Below are positions 1 through 8,660 of a DNA stretch of 26,062 bases, piece after piece. Source of the stretch: a virus; the IMG/VR virus record IMGVR_UViG_3300009082_000055, positions 1 to 26,062 of that record. One strand, 5' to 3'. The notes beneath the pieces were generated by a model. It had not been told where the DNA came from. It saw only the letters and a program-made list of their open reading frames with translations, and did not search any database. How positions within the stretch are numbered: the stretch's first letter is position 1; every line of letters begins with the position of its first letter. Both the position numbers and the translations under genes were made by a program.

Positions 1-882
1 CGCCAGTGCCATCTCGTACATCTTGGACGCCACACCATCGTGGATGCGAGCCAGGCTGGACAGATCTCCATCCTCGGACACCATCATGGCGTCTTCGATG
101 ATGCCCTTGGTCTGGCAGAGGTCGGCGTCGAACGCCCCCACGAACTCCACGTAGTCCATCGCGGACAGCGCAGGGTCCCCGGTCCCCGACCGAAGGACGT
201 GGGCCTCCGTCACCTCGCGGGCAAGAGCCAACGAGTTGCACATCTCGGCGAGGCGCTCCTTCAGAGTGACCAACGAGCTGGTGACGATCTTGCGAAGGCG
301 CCCCTGGTCGTCTGTCGTGTGCTCCTGGATGTTCTCGAAGCGAGGCTGCGGCGTGGGCTTGTTGGCATCGGCCCCGACGAAGGTCCGCATGGCCTTCTCG
401 TTGGTCCGCACGGCCCTGAGCCACTCGGTCTCCGTTGCCCCCATCGCGATGAGGTCGTTCTCGACGGCCTCCGCCGTGAGCCTGACGCCGCCCTGAACGA
501 GGTTGTACAGCTCCGAGACCGCCCCCAGGGCCTTGTTCTTGTCGCCGTTCAGGATGGCATCGACAGCGTGGTTCGCCGTCTCACGGGCCTCGCGAGCCAT
601 GGTGCGAGCTTCCCGGACAGGGACGTTGACCCGCTCCACCTGCTCGAACTGGGGCTCCCCGGTGTCCTCGGAGACACCCAGGGAGGCGCGGAAGAACTCG
701 CCATCCGAGTTGGCGACGACGACGTGGGTGGGGAACGTCCAGGACTGAAGCTGGACCCCGTCACCGCCTCCGAACAGCTCGGCATGGCGCTCGACCATCT
801 CGTCTGCTCGACGGATGGACTCCTCGAAGGAGCCCGCGATGAGCTTGGAGAGGTACTCGCCGTCAACCAGTTTTCGTGTCAT
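1..882 (-). CDS. Unknown protein downstream of portal (3' end cut by window)
   Basis: Open frame read from an ATG at 882 to the window edge (294 codons, no stop seen), so the C-terminus is missing. The protein is mostly helical in character and acidic, beginning MTRKLVDGEYLSKLIAG, with helix-rich stretches around residues 90-150 and 190-230. I recognise no catalytic motif. It lies directly downstream of the portal gene. In T4-like phages that position holds prohead core or protease genes, so a capsid-assembly role is possible, but this is only position-based. It has its own candidate promoter at 914-943. The ribosome site is weak (GGGCGAC before the ATG). The opposite-strand open frame across the same bases is a GC-rich shadow. 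Confidence 0.8.
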   Translation of the reverse strand, partial: MTRKLVDGEYLSKLIAGSFEESIRRADEMVERHAELFGGGDGVQLQSWTFPTHVVVANSDGEFFRASLGVSEDTGEPQFEQVERVNVPVREARTMAREARETANHAVDAILNGDKNKALGAVSELYNLVQGGVRLTAEAVENDLIAMGATETEWLRAVRTNEKAMRTFVGADANKPTPQPRFENIQEHTTDDQGRLRKIVTSSLVTLKERLAEMCNSLALAREVTEAHVLRSGTGDPALSAMDYVEFVGAFDADLCQTKGIIEDAMMVSEDGDLSSLARIHDGVASKMYEMALA

Positions 883-913
883 GTCGCCCGTTGGTGCGGG
901 TTGTTACGCAGCT

Positions 914-943
914 AACCTACGGCCATGATTACGCCGCTGTCAA
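914..943 (-). promoter_or_regulatory. Sigma70-like promoter for the gene at 1-882
   Basis: On the minus strand TTGACA (938-943) is followed after 18 bases by TAGGTT (914-919), in the gap between the portal stop and the next ATG. The -10 box matches the family seen elsewhere in the window, although here the spacer is 18 rather than 16, which lowers confidence. Confidence 0.5.
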
Positions 944-974
944 GCCACTCTTCCCGGTCACCAGAGGCATCCTA

Positions 975-2771
975 TCACATGAGGGGCGAGGTGGAAGAGC
1001 GGAGTGCTCCACGAATCTCCATCATGAGCCCGCCAAGCTCCTTCAGACGGCGTGTCGTGTCCCTGCTTTCCCTGAGCACGCGAGACAGCTTCTCCTCGGC
1101 CCGTCGCTCGGCCTGACGAGGCCCCTCGAAGCCTCGCCTCCAGTCATTCTTGGCGACGGCCGTGATGAGCTGGGAGAGCCTCACGTCGAGGTCGCTCTGG
1201 AGCATCCTGTTGCGCTCGCCAGGGGTGAGGGCCTCGGCCGCCCCCATCTTCGCGATCTGGGCGTCCCGCGCGCCCTTGTCTATCTCCTCCTGGCTGCGCT
1301 CCTTCATCACGGCGACGGCTTCGTCCTCGGAGAACTTGTAGAGGTGCATCAGGACCCACTTCGTACCGACGTCCTCCTTCATGCGCTGGGCGAGGTCAGC
1401 GGTCGCGCTCATGACCTCCACGCGGGCCAGCTCAAGGATCTGGGACGGGACGTTCATCCTGATGTCGTAGTCGGCTCGGCTGTCCATCCCCTTCGCAATG
1501 AGGTGAATGCGAGCCGCCTGGCGGTAGCCGCTCCGCGTCACGCGCTGGATTCTCATCACCGTGCGGGCGAACCGGATGTCCTCGCTGGACAGGGCGTTGC
1601 GCGTGCTCTCGCCCCCGTAGCCCATGTAGACCTTGGGGATCTTGATGGAGCTGACCAGCTTGTCCCGGTGGTACTCCAGCGTGTCGGTCTCGGAGTAGTC
1701 GGGACCGCTGATGACGTCGATCTCCGTGGTCCTCTTGCCCGCCCGCACCGGGACGAAGAAATCCTCGTCCATGGCCAGCGGGTTGAACCGCATGTCCAGC
1801 TTGCCGGTGTTGGGATTGACGAACTTCTGGCGGGTGAAGCTGTTCTTGACCTTGTTGACGAACGCCAGGCCACGCTCGGCGTCCAGCTCGCCGACGTCGA
1901 TGTAGAAGGCGTAGCGGGCCGGGGCTCGTTCGAGCTTGTAGATGAGCAGGGCGTCTTCGAGGAGCGCCAGCCGCTTCCACACCCATCGCGCTGGGTCGAC
2001 GACGGCGTGACCGTAAACGGAACGCAGGTGCTTGCCACGGAGACGCCAGTGGATCAGCTCCCAGTCCTCGAAGACGGTCAGCTCTCCAGGCTGCCGACCC
2101 ATCGCAGATGGAATCCTGTTGGATTCCTTCCCGTCACGATACGCCTGCTGCTGCGCCGCTAGCGTGTAGAAGTCCTCCAGGCTGATGTTGAACTCACCCC
2201 GGATGTCCTGGATGAAGCCGATCAGCTCCCCTCTCGGCCCCTGCACGCGCCTGACGGTTGGCGGCGGCAAGTAGTTGATGCCGACCAGGCCGTCCTGAGT
2301 GACCAGCGCCTCGCCGAAGACATTCCCGTACTTGCAGAGCGTCCTGACCACGCCCCAGATGTCCTCCTCGATGAGGAGCTGACGATGGAGCATGTTGTTC
2401 AGCTCGTCGGCGGTGGCCTTGTCCTCGCTCACTGCCCAGATTGCCTGCTCGCGGTCGAGGTTGGGGCTGGTCGAGTCGTCGGCGTAGATGTCGAGCCCCA
2501 CGCTGATCTCGGGGTACTCGTCCATCTCCTCGTAGTCGGTGTAGCGCTGCTGGAGGTCTTGATCGATACGGAGGTAGTTGGCGAGCGCGTCGTAGCCGAA
2601 CTGCGTGACCAGGTTGTAGGGTAGCCCAGCCATGGAAACGGCGGGCGTCCCACCACGCTGAAGCTCGATGACCTGCCGTTGGGGCGTCCTGGCGAAGAAG
2701 GATCTCAGGGCGCTGCCGACGTTGGCAGTGAAGCCCTCCCAGAGGCGTCTGGGTGCGAAAGGTGTTGCCAC
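975..2771 (-). CDS. Portal vertex protein, T4 gp20-like
   Basis: This 598-residue protein resembles the T4 gp20 portal family, which forms the dodecameric ring at one capsid vertex that DNA passes through and on which the neck and tail assemble. Family-like signatures are visible: YEEMDEYPEI followed by LDIYADDST near residues 80-101, a segment around 255-295 with WKRLALLEDALLIY and then RAPARYAFYIDVG, and a downstream block with a long helix-rich C-terminus. T4 gp20 is about 524 residues, so this is somewhat longer. Translation starts at GTG 2771, one base after the terL stop, with GAGGGGA ahead of it inside the end of terL. The tight spacing implies coupled translation in a packaging operon. 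The portal type suggests a contractile-tailed phage. Confidence 0.93.
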   Translation of the reverse strand: MATPFAPRRLWEGFTANVGSALRSFFARTPQRQVIELQRGGTPAVSMAGLPYNLVTQFGYDALANYLRIDQDLQQRYTDYEEMDEYPEISVGLDIYADDSTSPNLDREQAIWAVSEDKATADELNNMLHRQLLIEEDIWGVVRTLCKYGNVFGEALVTQDGLVGINYLPPPTVRRVQGPRGELIGFIQDIRGEFNISLEDFYTLAAQQQAYRDGKESNRIPSAMGRQPGELTVFEDWELIHWRLRGKHLRSVYGHAVVDPARWVWKRLALLEDALLIYKLERAPARYAFYIDVGELDAERGLAFVNKVKNSFTRQKFVNPNTGKLDMRFNPLAMDEDFFVPVRAGKRTTEIDVISGPDYSETDTLEYHRDKLVSSIKIPKVYMGYGGESTRNALSSEDIRFARTVMRIQRVTRSGYRQAARIHLIAKGMDSRADYDIRMNVPSQILELARVEVMSATADLAQRMKEDVGTKWVLMHLYKFSEDEAVAVMKERSQEEIDKGARDAQIAKMGAAEALTPGERNRMLQSDLDVRLSQLITAVAKNDWRRGFEGPRQAERRAEEKLSRVLRESRDTTRRLKELGGLMMEIRGALRSSTSPLM

Positions 2772-2772
2772 T

Positions 2773-4836
2773 CTATCCCCTCGTGAACGGCATCGGCATG
2801 TCCTTGGCCGACACTCGCTGCCCCACCATACCCTGCTTGGTGCCCCTGACGCCAGCCGAAGGTGGGACCATCACCTTGCCCCCGGTCACCCAGGAGTCAT
2901 CGCGGACCTCGCGCGATGAGTGCCGCTCGGAAACCATCGGTGCGATGGGCATCCCTGGCTGCCTGGTCATCAAGCCGTGGACCACGCCGGCCAGCCCATC
3001 AGAGACGTCCTTCGTCCCCCTCGGCGGGTGGTCGACCATGAACTTCGGGATGACTCCCTTCGTGCTCTGGACCCGCTGAAGCGCTCGAAGCTCCTTCTGG
3101 ATGAGCACGTTGTCCTGGAGCCGCAGCCTGTTCTCGTACAGGGCCGTCTTCATCGCGTCGTAGGGGACGGTCGTCTTGTCAACGGAGAGCACCTCGGCCT
3201 CGATGCCACGAAGCCGGAACTGCTGCCTGGTGTCGGCGCTCTGGTAGCTGTCCATCGAGGCGTAGCTGATCAAGAACCCGTGGGCCTGGAACTCGTAGAT
3301 GATGCCCCTGATGTCCCCCAGGAAGATTTCATCGCCTGGAGGCGGGATGATGCGGAGCATGAGGTCGGTCTCGATGAGGGGTGCCACCTCGGTGAAGGAC
3401 TCCCCGTGGGCGTCCCTCCTGACCACCTCCGTGTAGCCAGCGATGTGGGCGATGACGAGCCCGGCGCAGTCCCCGGTGAGCGATGGGTCGATGTGAACGT
3501 AGCGCGCAGCGGACGGGTGCCTGATGGGCCTCCACGCCTCCTCGAAGAAGCCACCAGGGATGGAACGCCGGAAGGGGACCGCCACCCTCTCCCACCAGAA
3601 CTCCAGTGGCTCGCCGCTCATCCACTCCTCGACGTCCAGAGGGCTCGCCAAGCTCTCGTCGATAGCCTCGACGATCTTCTCTCTGCGGTGGATGAAGAGG
3701 CTGACGCTCTCGGTCGCGAAGCCGGCGATGTCGCGGAGCGCTCCCTCCAGGTCAGACTCGAAGTCGGGCCTGTACTCTTCGGGGACGTCGATGATGCGGA
3801 GGCTGGCGTCCTTGTACCACACGACGTCTTCTGGCGTCGGGTCGATCTTGGACCGCACCGTCTCGCTCCCCACTGCGATCTGGAAGGTCTTGCCGCTGAA
3901 GTTTTCCCTGGGCTTGACGTCCCAGGTCGAGTAGTCCCGGAGGAAGACGCCAGGGCTCTGCCCTCGCCGCGCCTCCGCGATCTTCTCCTCGATGAAGGAG
4001 ACAGGCTTCTCCTTCGACGAGACCAGGAACATGATGCCTGGGAGCTTCCCGGCCCGCATGAACCTGGACTTCATCCGGCGCACGATGGCCTTCGTCAGCA
4101 CCTCCGACTTGTCAACCTCGACGAGGCGCCCCGTCTTGTCCACCTGACGCTTGCCGCCCATGAACGCCATCTCGTCCAGGAACCCAGCGAAGACGTTGGT
4201 CCCGATGGCCGCACTTGACGTCGAGCCCGCCACCACCATCATCTTCTTGGTGGGGAAGCGGATCTCGTACATGGTCGCCGCGATCTTGTAGGGGCACTTC
4301 TCCTTGAAGTAGGGCGAGAGCTGGAGCTTGGAGCCCAACTCGGCAAGGGGAACACGTCGGGCCGCTTCGCGCGTGGCCGACAGGATGGCGATGGCGAGCG
4401 CCGTGCCCGTTGCAAGCCCGTAGACCTCCTGCGGGTTGGCGAGGCACGACATCTGGTAGAGCACGTAGGCCAGGCCGCACGTCGCGAAGAAGCTCTTCCC
4501 CCAGCCCAGGGAGCCGGTCAGGATGGCCTCGGAGTAGTCGCCCTCGAACAGCTCCACGAAGTCGTCCTGGAGCTTGGGCCACATATGGGTGCCCACCTGC
4601 CCCAGGTAGTATTCGTCCAGCAAGAACGTCCTCGGGTCGACGGGCTCCTCGACGTACTCGGCCTTGACGAAGGGGTCCAGGATGTCCCCGTTGCCCTTCT
4701 CCATCTCGTCGAGGTAGTGCAGAAAGGCCGCCTGCTCGTCAGGGCTCATCGCCTCCAACGAGTCAACCATGTCTCGGATCAGCTCCTCCTCAGTACGAAT
4801 GGAGCGAGGGCGCCCGTTGATCAGCTCGATGGCCAT
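2773..4836 (-). CDS. terL: Terminase large subunit (packaging ATPase-nuclease)
   Basis: This 687-residue protein is the DNA packaging motor and concatemer-cutting nuclease that docks on the portal. The ATPase half carries a Walker A motif GSLGWGKS at residues 108-115 and a Walker B-type LDE at 220-222 followed by MAFMGG. The C-terminal half looks RNase H-like: YVHIDPSLTGD supplies a first acidic position, SMDSYQS a second, and DVSDGL near the C-terminus a third. The length fits large-phage terminases. The ATG at 4836 overlaps the stop of the upstream gene in a TGATG junction, so the two are probably translationally coupled. The stop is TAG, and the portal gene follows immediately. Confidence 0.95.
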   Translation of the reverse strand: MAIELINGRPRSIRTEEELIRDMVDSLEAMSPDEQAAFLHYLDEMEKGNGDILDPFVKAEYVEEPVDPRTFLLDEYYLGQVGTHMWPKLQDDFVELFEGDYSEAILTGSLGWGKSFFATCGLAYVLYQMSCLANPQEVYGLATGTALAIAILSATREAARRVPLAELGSKLQLSPYFKEKCPYKIAATMYEIRFPTKKMMVVAGSTSSAAIGTNVFAGFLDEMAFMGGKRQVDKTGRLVEVDKSEVLTKAIVRRMKSRFMRAGKLPGIMFLVSSKEKPVSFIEEKIAEARRGQSPGVFLRDYSTWDVKPRENFSGKTFQIAVGSETVRSKIDPTPEDVVWYKDASLRIIDVPEEYRPDFESDLEGALRDIAGFATESVSLFIHRREKIVEAIDESLASPLDVEEWMSGEPLEFWWERVAVPFRRSIPGGFFEEAWRPIRHPSAARYVHIDPSLTGDCAGLVIAHIAGYTEVVRRDAHGESFTEVAPLIETDLMLRIIPPPGDEIFLGDIRGIIYEFQAHGFLISYASMDSYQSADTRQQFRLRGIEAEVLSVDKTTVPYDAMKTALYENRLRLQDNVLIQKELRALQRVQSTKGVIPKFMVDHPPRGTKDVSDGLAGVVHGLMTRQPGMPIAPMVSERHSSREVRDDSWVTGGKVMVPPSAGVRGTKQGMVGQRVSAKDMPMPFTRG

Positions 4837-5531
4837 CAGCCGTTACCGACTGGCTCTGCCTCCGCGTCGATCACCGGCATGTTCGCAGCCTGGACGAGCC
4901 TCTTGAACATGGCGAGCACCTTGTGGCGGCTCTCAGGGTCTTGCATGACGGACATGATTCGCTGACCGAGGCCAGTGGCCGAACCACCCTGGATCTCCAG
5001 GCTCATCTTCATCCGGTCGATGGCCGGGCCGAACTGCTCCTGGAGCTTCGCGTGCGTCTTCAGCATCTCCAAGGCGCTGTTCATCTCCCTGGGCATCTCC
5101 TCGTAGGGGACCCCAACGCTGTGCTCCAGGTGCATCAGCATGTCGATGCGATCCCGCTGGGCGAGGTACAGGCTCTCGGTCTCCAGCAAGGCGTTGATGC
5201 CCCGCGCAGCCTGCCTGTACATCCCGCTGGACAGACGCCCAGGCGACCTCGGGGCAACACGCTGCTCAGCGGGCGGCGCGAAGGCCGCCGGCCACTCCTC
5301 CGGGGTAGGTGGCGGCGGAGGGAGGCTCGCGCGCCTCGTCTTCAGAGCCTCCACCAGCGTGCGCTCGGGGATGTCCACCAGCAGCTCGAAGGTCTGCTGG
5401 ATGTGCTTGGCCACGTCAGGCGCGGAAAGCCCCTCGCGGAGCATGTCATCCACGTCGTTGACGATGGGCAGATCCGAGACGCGCTGCGCCACCGGAATGT
5501 GTCCGCCTCGGATGGGTGCTACGTCTCCCAT
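4836..5531 (-). CDS. Candidate small terminase subunit
   Basis: This 231-residue protein sits immediately upstream of terL and shares a TGATG junction with it, the usual place for terS. The N-terminal part (about residues 25-70) contains LREGLSAPDVAKHI and a following helix that could form a helix-turn-helix. A proline-rich linker with five consecutive prolines follows near residue 72. The rest is helical and could mediate oligomerisation. Small terminases bind the packaging site and regulate the large subunit. Sequence identity within the family is very low, so the call rests on position, size and architecture. The start ATG at 5531 lacks a strong ribosome site; a perfect palindrome (5539-5554) lies just upstream. 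Confidence 0.6.
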   Translation of the reverse strand: MGDVAPIRGGHIPVAQRVSDLPIVNDVDDMLREGLSAPDVAKHIQQTFELLVDIPERTLVEALKTRRASLPPPPPTPEEWPAAFAPPAEQRVAPRSPGRLSSGMYRQAARGINALLETESLYLAQRDRIDMLMHLEHSVGVPYEEMPREMNSALEMLKTHAKLQEQFGPAIDRMKMSLEIQGGSATGLGQRIMSVMQDPESRHKVLAMFKRLVQAANMPVIDAEAEPVGNG

Positions 5532-5538
5532 ATCACTA

Positions 5539-5554
5539 CCATTGTGAACAATGG
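5539..5554. promoter_or_regulatory. 16-bp palindrome upstream of the terminase operon
   Basis: CCATTGT-GA-ACAATGG is an inverted repeat with perfect 7-base arms, placed 8 bases upstream of the first codon of the packaging operon. It could be an operator or an mRNA hairpin next to the start. A weak TTGACC at 5564-5569 lies upstream on the same strand, but no convincing -10 box follows it. Confidence 0.4.
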
Positions 5555-5572
5555 CAGCTTATAGGTCAAGAA

Positions 5573-5593
5573 GAGCGAACCCCAGTTTCGCTC
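5573..5593 (-). terminator. Stem-loop between the 575-aa gene and the terminase operon (copy 1 of a repeat)
   Basis: Seven-base perfect arms GAGCGAA and TTCGCTC flank a 7-base loop, 12 bases after the stop of the 575-aa gene. On the minus strand the stem is followed by TTCTT, so it could act as a modest intrinsic terminator between the recombination block and the packaging block. Near-copies occur at 18332-18352 and 24381-24401. Confidence 0.5.
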
Positions 5594-5605
5594 CTGTGAG
5601 GGGCG

Positions 5606-7333
5606 TCAGAGCCGAATGTACCAGGCTGTATGGTCCTCGAAGGTGGGGATGAGCTGGTCGCCGTAGAGCCGCGTGAACTTCTTCACGGTCTTCTTGCCCT
5701 GGGGGCTGATGTTGAAGAACTCCATGTCGTAGAGGTCGGCGCCGGGGAGGTACTTGACCTCGACGTAGTTGCCGATGCGCGCCCGATGACGGCTCGGCCA
5801 CTTGATGCCGAGGGTGTTGCCGTCGATGGCCATGGCCTGCCCGCCGATCATCGACAGCCCTCGGCCGCCGCCCATCTGCTGGAAGATGGTCTTGACGACC
5901 TCGGACATCTCGGTCAGCTCGTCGCCGACTGGATCGTCGCCCTCGGAGTAGGCTGCGTGGGCCGAAACGGCCCTCGGAGGCGCACCCTTGGGCAGCGGCA
6001 CCTTGTTGCGCCCGGCGTAGGAGCCGATCATCGCCCACGCCTGCTCGATGGCAGCGTTCTTCGTCGAGTAGCTACCCATCTCGACCTTGTTGTCGGAGCC
6101 GTCCGGGTTCTTCATGATGAACCAGCCACGGCCCATCTTCTTGACCATCTGCTCCGGGTCGAGCAGCTTGCCCTCACCGAGAAAAGGGGAGCCGCCGAAC
6201 ATCCCGAAGTCCTCGAAAAAGTCGAAGAGGTCGCCGTGCTCGGCCGCCTCGATGACCGCCTGGTCGTCGATCTCGCCGCTCTCGTTCTTGACGATCTTGG
6301 AGCCCGGGTAGTCCTTCTGGACCTCCTTCGCCCCCTTCTCGGTCTTCGTGTAGAGCGGAGGCTTGTCCTTCAGGAGCACCTTGAAGCCGTAGCCCTTGGC
6401 CTTCATCTTCTTGGCCACTCCCTCCTCGGGCTTGTCCTCCGCTGCCGCCTCCCCCAGAAGCTCGGCCTCGATGCCCTCGATGAGCGCCTGGGCCTCGTTC
6501 CTGTCCTCGCCCAGCACACCGCGCGTGGCCCGCATCCGGTCCCGCTCGATGGCCTCACGAAGCTCGGGACAGTCGATGGGCAGGTCGCTGCTCGCCACCA
6601 TGCGGCTCGGCTTGGTCCGCATGGCCTTCGCGTACTCCTTGCCGTACTTGCCGACGGGCTTGGCCGGGATGGCGTTGAGGCGCCCGATGAGACCGTTGTA
6701 GGGACCCCACACCTTCGAGCCGAAGGCATCGCGGAAGTCCACGAAGTCCTGGTAGAGGGCTCCGATCTCCTCCCTGATGGTCTCGTCGTTGGGGGCCTTG
6801 TACTTCAGGATGCGGTCGATCTGGTGGAGCATGTAGGCGCCATCGTCGGCGAGGCTGTGGATGCCACCGGATAGCCGCTGCACCTGGTTGTGGACCTCCT
6901 TCTTGAGCTGAGGCTGGGCGAGGCTCGACCAGTCCATCTTGCCGCGCGCACTCGGGGCCTTGCCCTTCGTGCTGTGGCGCCTGGTCGTGACGCCCATGCT
7001 CTTCACGAGGTCCATGAAGCCCTGGGTGGCGTTCTTGAAGTCGGCGTAGACCTTGTTGACGTCAGCGCTCCAGCGCGCGACCTCGTTCTGGACGACCGTC
7101 TTCGACCAGTCGGACTCCTCGGCCCGCTGGACGATCTTCTGGGCCGACTCCATGAACTTGTCGATGTCCCCTTGGATCATGCGACGGAGGCGAACCTGAA
7201 TCTCCTGGAGCGGTCCACGCCAGTCGGCAATCTCCTCGGCCACGTTGCCACCCACCGCCGGGGCAGCAGGCTCGCCACCAAGGCTCGCCGAAAGTGTTCT
7301 GATTTCCTCTACGAACTGAGTCGCGGTCTTCAT
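5606..7333 (-). CDS. Unknown 575-aa protein
   Basis: I do not recognise this protein. The start ATG at 7333 has a good ribosome site (GGAGG, spaced by TCGGAT). The N-terminal ~300 residues are helix-rich (starting MKTATQFVEEIRTLSASLGG). A charged stretch rich in Ala, Glu and Lys spans about residues 300-345. A distinct C-terminal region begins near residue 400 with GRGWFIMKNPDG and ends in EDHTAWYIRL; it has a more beta-like pattern and many glycines. There is no signal peptide or membrane segment. It lies last in the run of genes before a stem-loop and the terminase operon, so either a virion-associated or a DNA-metabolism role is possible. Confidence 0.85.
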   Translation of the reverse strand: MKTATQFVEEIRTLSASLGGEPAAPAVGGNVAEEIADWRGPLQEIQVRLRRMIQGDIDKFMESAQKIVQRAEESDWSKTVVQNEVARWSADVNKVYADFKNATQGFMDLVKSMGVTTRRHSTKGKAPSARGKMDWSSLAQPQLKKEVHNQVQRLSGGIHSLADDGAYMLHQIDRILKYKAPNDETIREEIGALYQDFVDFRDAFGSKVWGPYNGLIGRLNAIPAKPVGKYGKEYAKAMRTKPSRMVASSDLPIDCPELREAIERDRMRATRGVLGEDRNEAQALIEGIEAELLGEAAAEDKPEEGVAKKMKAKGYGFKVLLKDKPPLYTKTEKGAKEVQKDYPGSKIVKNESGEIDDQAVIEAAEHGDLFDFFEDFGMFGGSPFLGEGKLLDPEQMVKKMGRGWFIMKNPDGSDNKVEMGSYSTKNAAIEQAWAMIGSYAGRNKVPLPKGAPPRAVSAHAAYSEGDDPVGDELTEMSEVVKTIFQQMGGGRGLSMIGGQAMAIDGNTLGIKWPSRHRARIGNYVEVKYLPGADLYDMEFFNISPQGKKTVKKFTRLYGDQLIPTFEDHTAWYIRL

Positions 7334-7360
7334 ATCCGACCTCCGCTTGGGGTCAGACTA

Positions 7361-7609
7361 TCACGTCCCCGCGAGCCCTTCCAGAGCTGCCGAAACAGCA
7401 GCAAGCTCGGCGCGCATCTTGATGGTGTCCTCCTCGCCAAGCGTCTGGGCGACCATCGCCCCCTCCGGGACCTCGACGTCCTCGGTGTTCCCCATGCCGT
7501 CGATGACCCGCTTCTCCGCGTCTGGCTTCCTCAGCCGGCGCTCCCAGTACCCCAAGAGCTTCCTCGCCGTGGCAAGCGTCTCCGCTGCCACCTCACGCCT
7601 GACGTGCAT
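7361..7609 (-). CDS. Small unknown helical protein (82 aa)
   Basis: This short protein is largely helical and charged, with a basic N-terminal half (TARKLLGYWERRLRKPDAEKR) and an alanine-rich C-terminal helix. The ATG at 7609 follows the upstream stop by one base, and its ribosome site (GGAGGAG) is formed by the terminal glutamate codons of that gene, so translation is probably coupled. No domain is recognisable. The intervals to both neighbours are small, consistent with one transcript. Confidence 0.78.
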   Translation of the reverse strand: MHVRREVAAETLATARKLLGYWERRLRKPDAEKRVIDGMGNTEDVEVPEGAMVAQTLGEEDTIKMRAELAAVSAALEGLAGT

Positions 7610-7610
7610 C

Positions 7611-8660
7611 TCACTCCTCCTCGTCGCCGATGGCCTTCAGGTACTCGTGGCCATAGATGACCTTCTCGTCTGCCGGGTCCACCGCGATGACGTGCAGCCC
7701 CGTGTTGCGCTCGAACGCCGCCAGCCACTCGCCGACCATCGCGGTCTTCTTGTCGTGGGAGAACGACAGGAAGTGCTGCGCGATGAGGCTCAGGGAGTAG
7801 CCAGGGTTGGCCGTGTTGCCGATCTTCTTCGCCAGCTCGATGGCGTCGTCGATGGTGCCCTTCGTGTCCTTGGGGACCCTCATCGAGAAGGTGGTCCACT
7901 CCTCGTCCTTCGCCCTCACCTCATTCACCTGCTCCTTCGTCGGAGGCTCGACGCCCTGTGGCTCCTTGGCCTCCGTGGCCTCCGTGGGGACACCTCCGCC
8001 GTTGGCCTTGGCATCGGCCTCCTCGGTCGTCGGCGTCTCGGGCTCCGGGTCATCGGGCGTCATCCCCGGCGGAGGGTTCATCTTCGGCTTGGTGTCCTTG
8101 ACGCGCCGGTCCTTCGTTTTGCCAGCCGACTGGAGCGCAGCTCGGACGTGCTTGGCCAGCTCATCCTTCGTCACCGACTTGGCCAGCTCGAACCACTTGT
8201 CGGCGTTCTTCTCGTCCACGACCTTGACGAGCTGATGGGCTTTCGTCCACCCGATCTCGCGAGCCCCCTGGATGAGCTTGGGTCGGCCCTCCTGCGCGAT
8301 GCAGAACCACCAGTGGACCGCCGCGAGCATCTGGGCCTTGCGGACGGTGAACTCCAGCTCCAGCTCCACGTAGTCCTTGAAGGTCTCGTAGCCGCCCAGG
8401 CTCTTCGCCGTGAACAAGCGCTCCTCGCTGACGCGGTAGAGCAGATGGGCGATCTCGAAGTAGGTCTCCTCGTACTTGGCTCTCAGGTCGATCAGACGCA
8501 GGTGGACCTTGTTGGCCTCCGTCTCGTCGGTCGTCAGCACCTCGACGCCGCCCTTGGCCCCGGACAGAGGGACGAGGTTCCCTCCGCCAACCGTGCTGCG
8601 AGCATCCTGCTCTTCCTTCGTAGCCTCTCGAAAGCCGCCACGCTTCTTGGCGATCTTCAT
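7611..8660 (-). CDS. Unknown two-domain protein, possible DNA-binding role
   Basis: This 349-residue protein starts at ATG 8660, which overlaps the stop of the RuvC-like gene in an ATGA junction; the open frame extends 66 codons further upstream, but that part is RuvC-gene sequence in another frame. Residues about 45-165 form a helical domain with GGYETFKDYVELELEF and GWTKAHQLVKVVDEKN, the kind of helical pairs seen in some plasmid and phage regulators. A Pro/Glu/Thr-rich linker of about 60 residues follows. The C-terminal domain begins with WTTFSMRVPKDTKGTIDDA, reminiscent of short ribbon-helix-helix or CopG-like patterns, but I cannot assign it. DNA binding is inferred weakly. Confidence 0.85.
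   Translation of the reverse strand: MKIAKKRGGFREATKEEQDARSTVGGGNLVPLSGAKGGVEVLTTDETEANKVHLRLIDLRAKYEETYFEIAHLLYRVSEERLFTAKSLGGYETFKDYVELELEFTVRKAQMLAAVHWWFCIAQEGRPKLIQGAREIGWTKAHQLVKVVDEKNADKWFELAKSVTKDELAKHVRAALQSAGKTKDRRVKDTKPKMNPPPGMTPDDPEPETPTTEEADAKANGGGVPTEATEAKEPQGVEPPTKEQVNEVRAKDEEWTTFSMRVPKDTKGTIDDAIELAKKIGNTANPGYSLSLIAQHFLSFSHDKKTAMVGEWLAAFERNTGLHVIAVDPADEKVIYGHEYLKAIGDEEE

Noticed and set aside
2920-4218. Long plus-strand open frames (also 876-2162, 5630-6874, 10501-12012 and others)
   Set aside because: They lie antisense to genes with clear domain motifs, read as Leu/Val/Asp/His/Arg-rich sequence without domains, and lack matching promoters and ribosome sites. They are GC-rich frame shadows.
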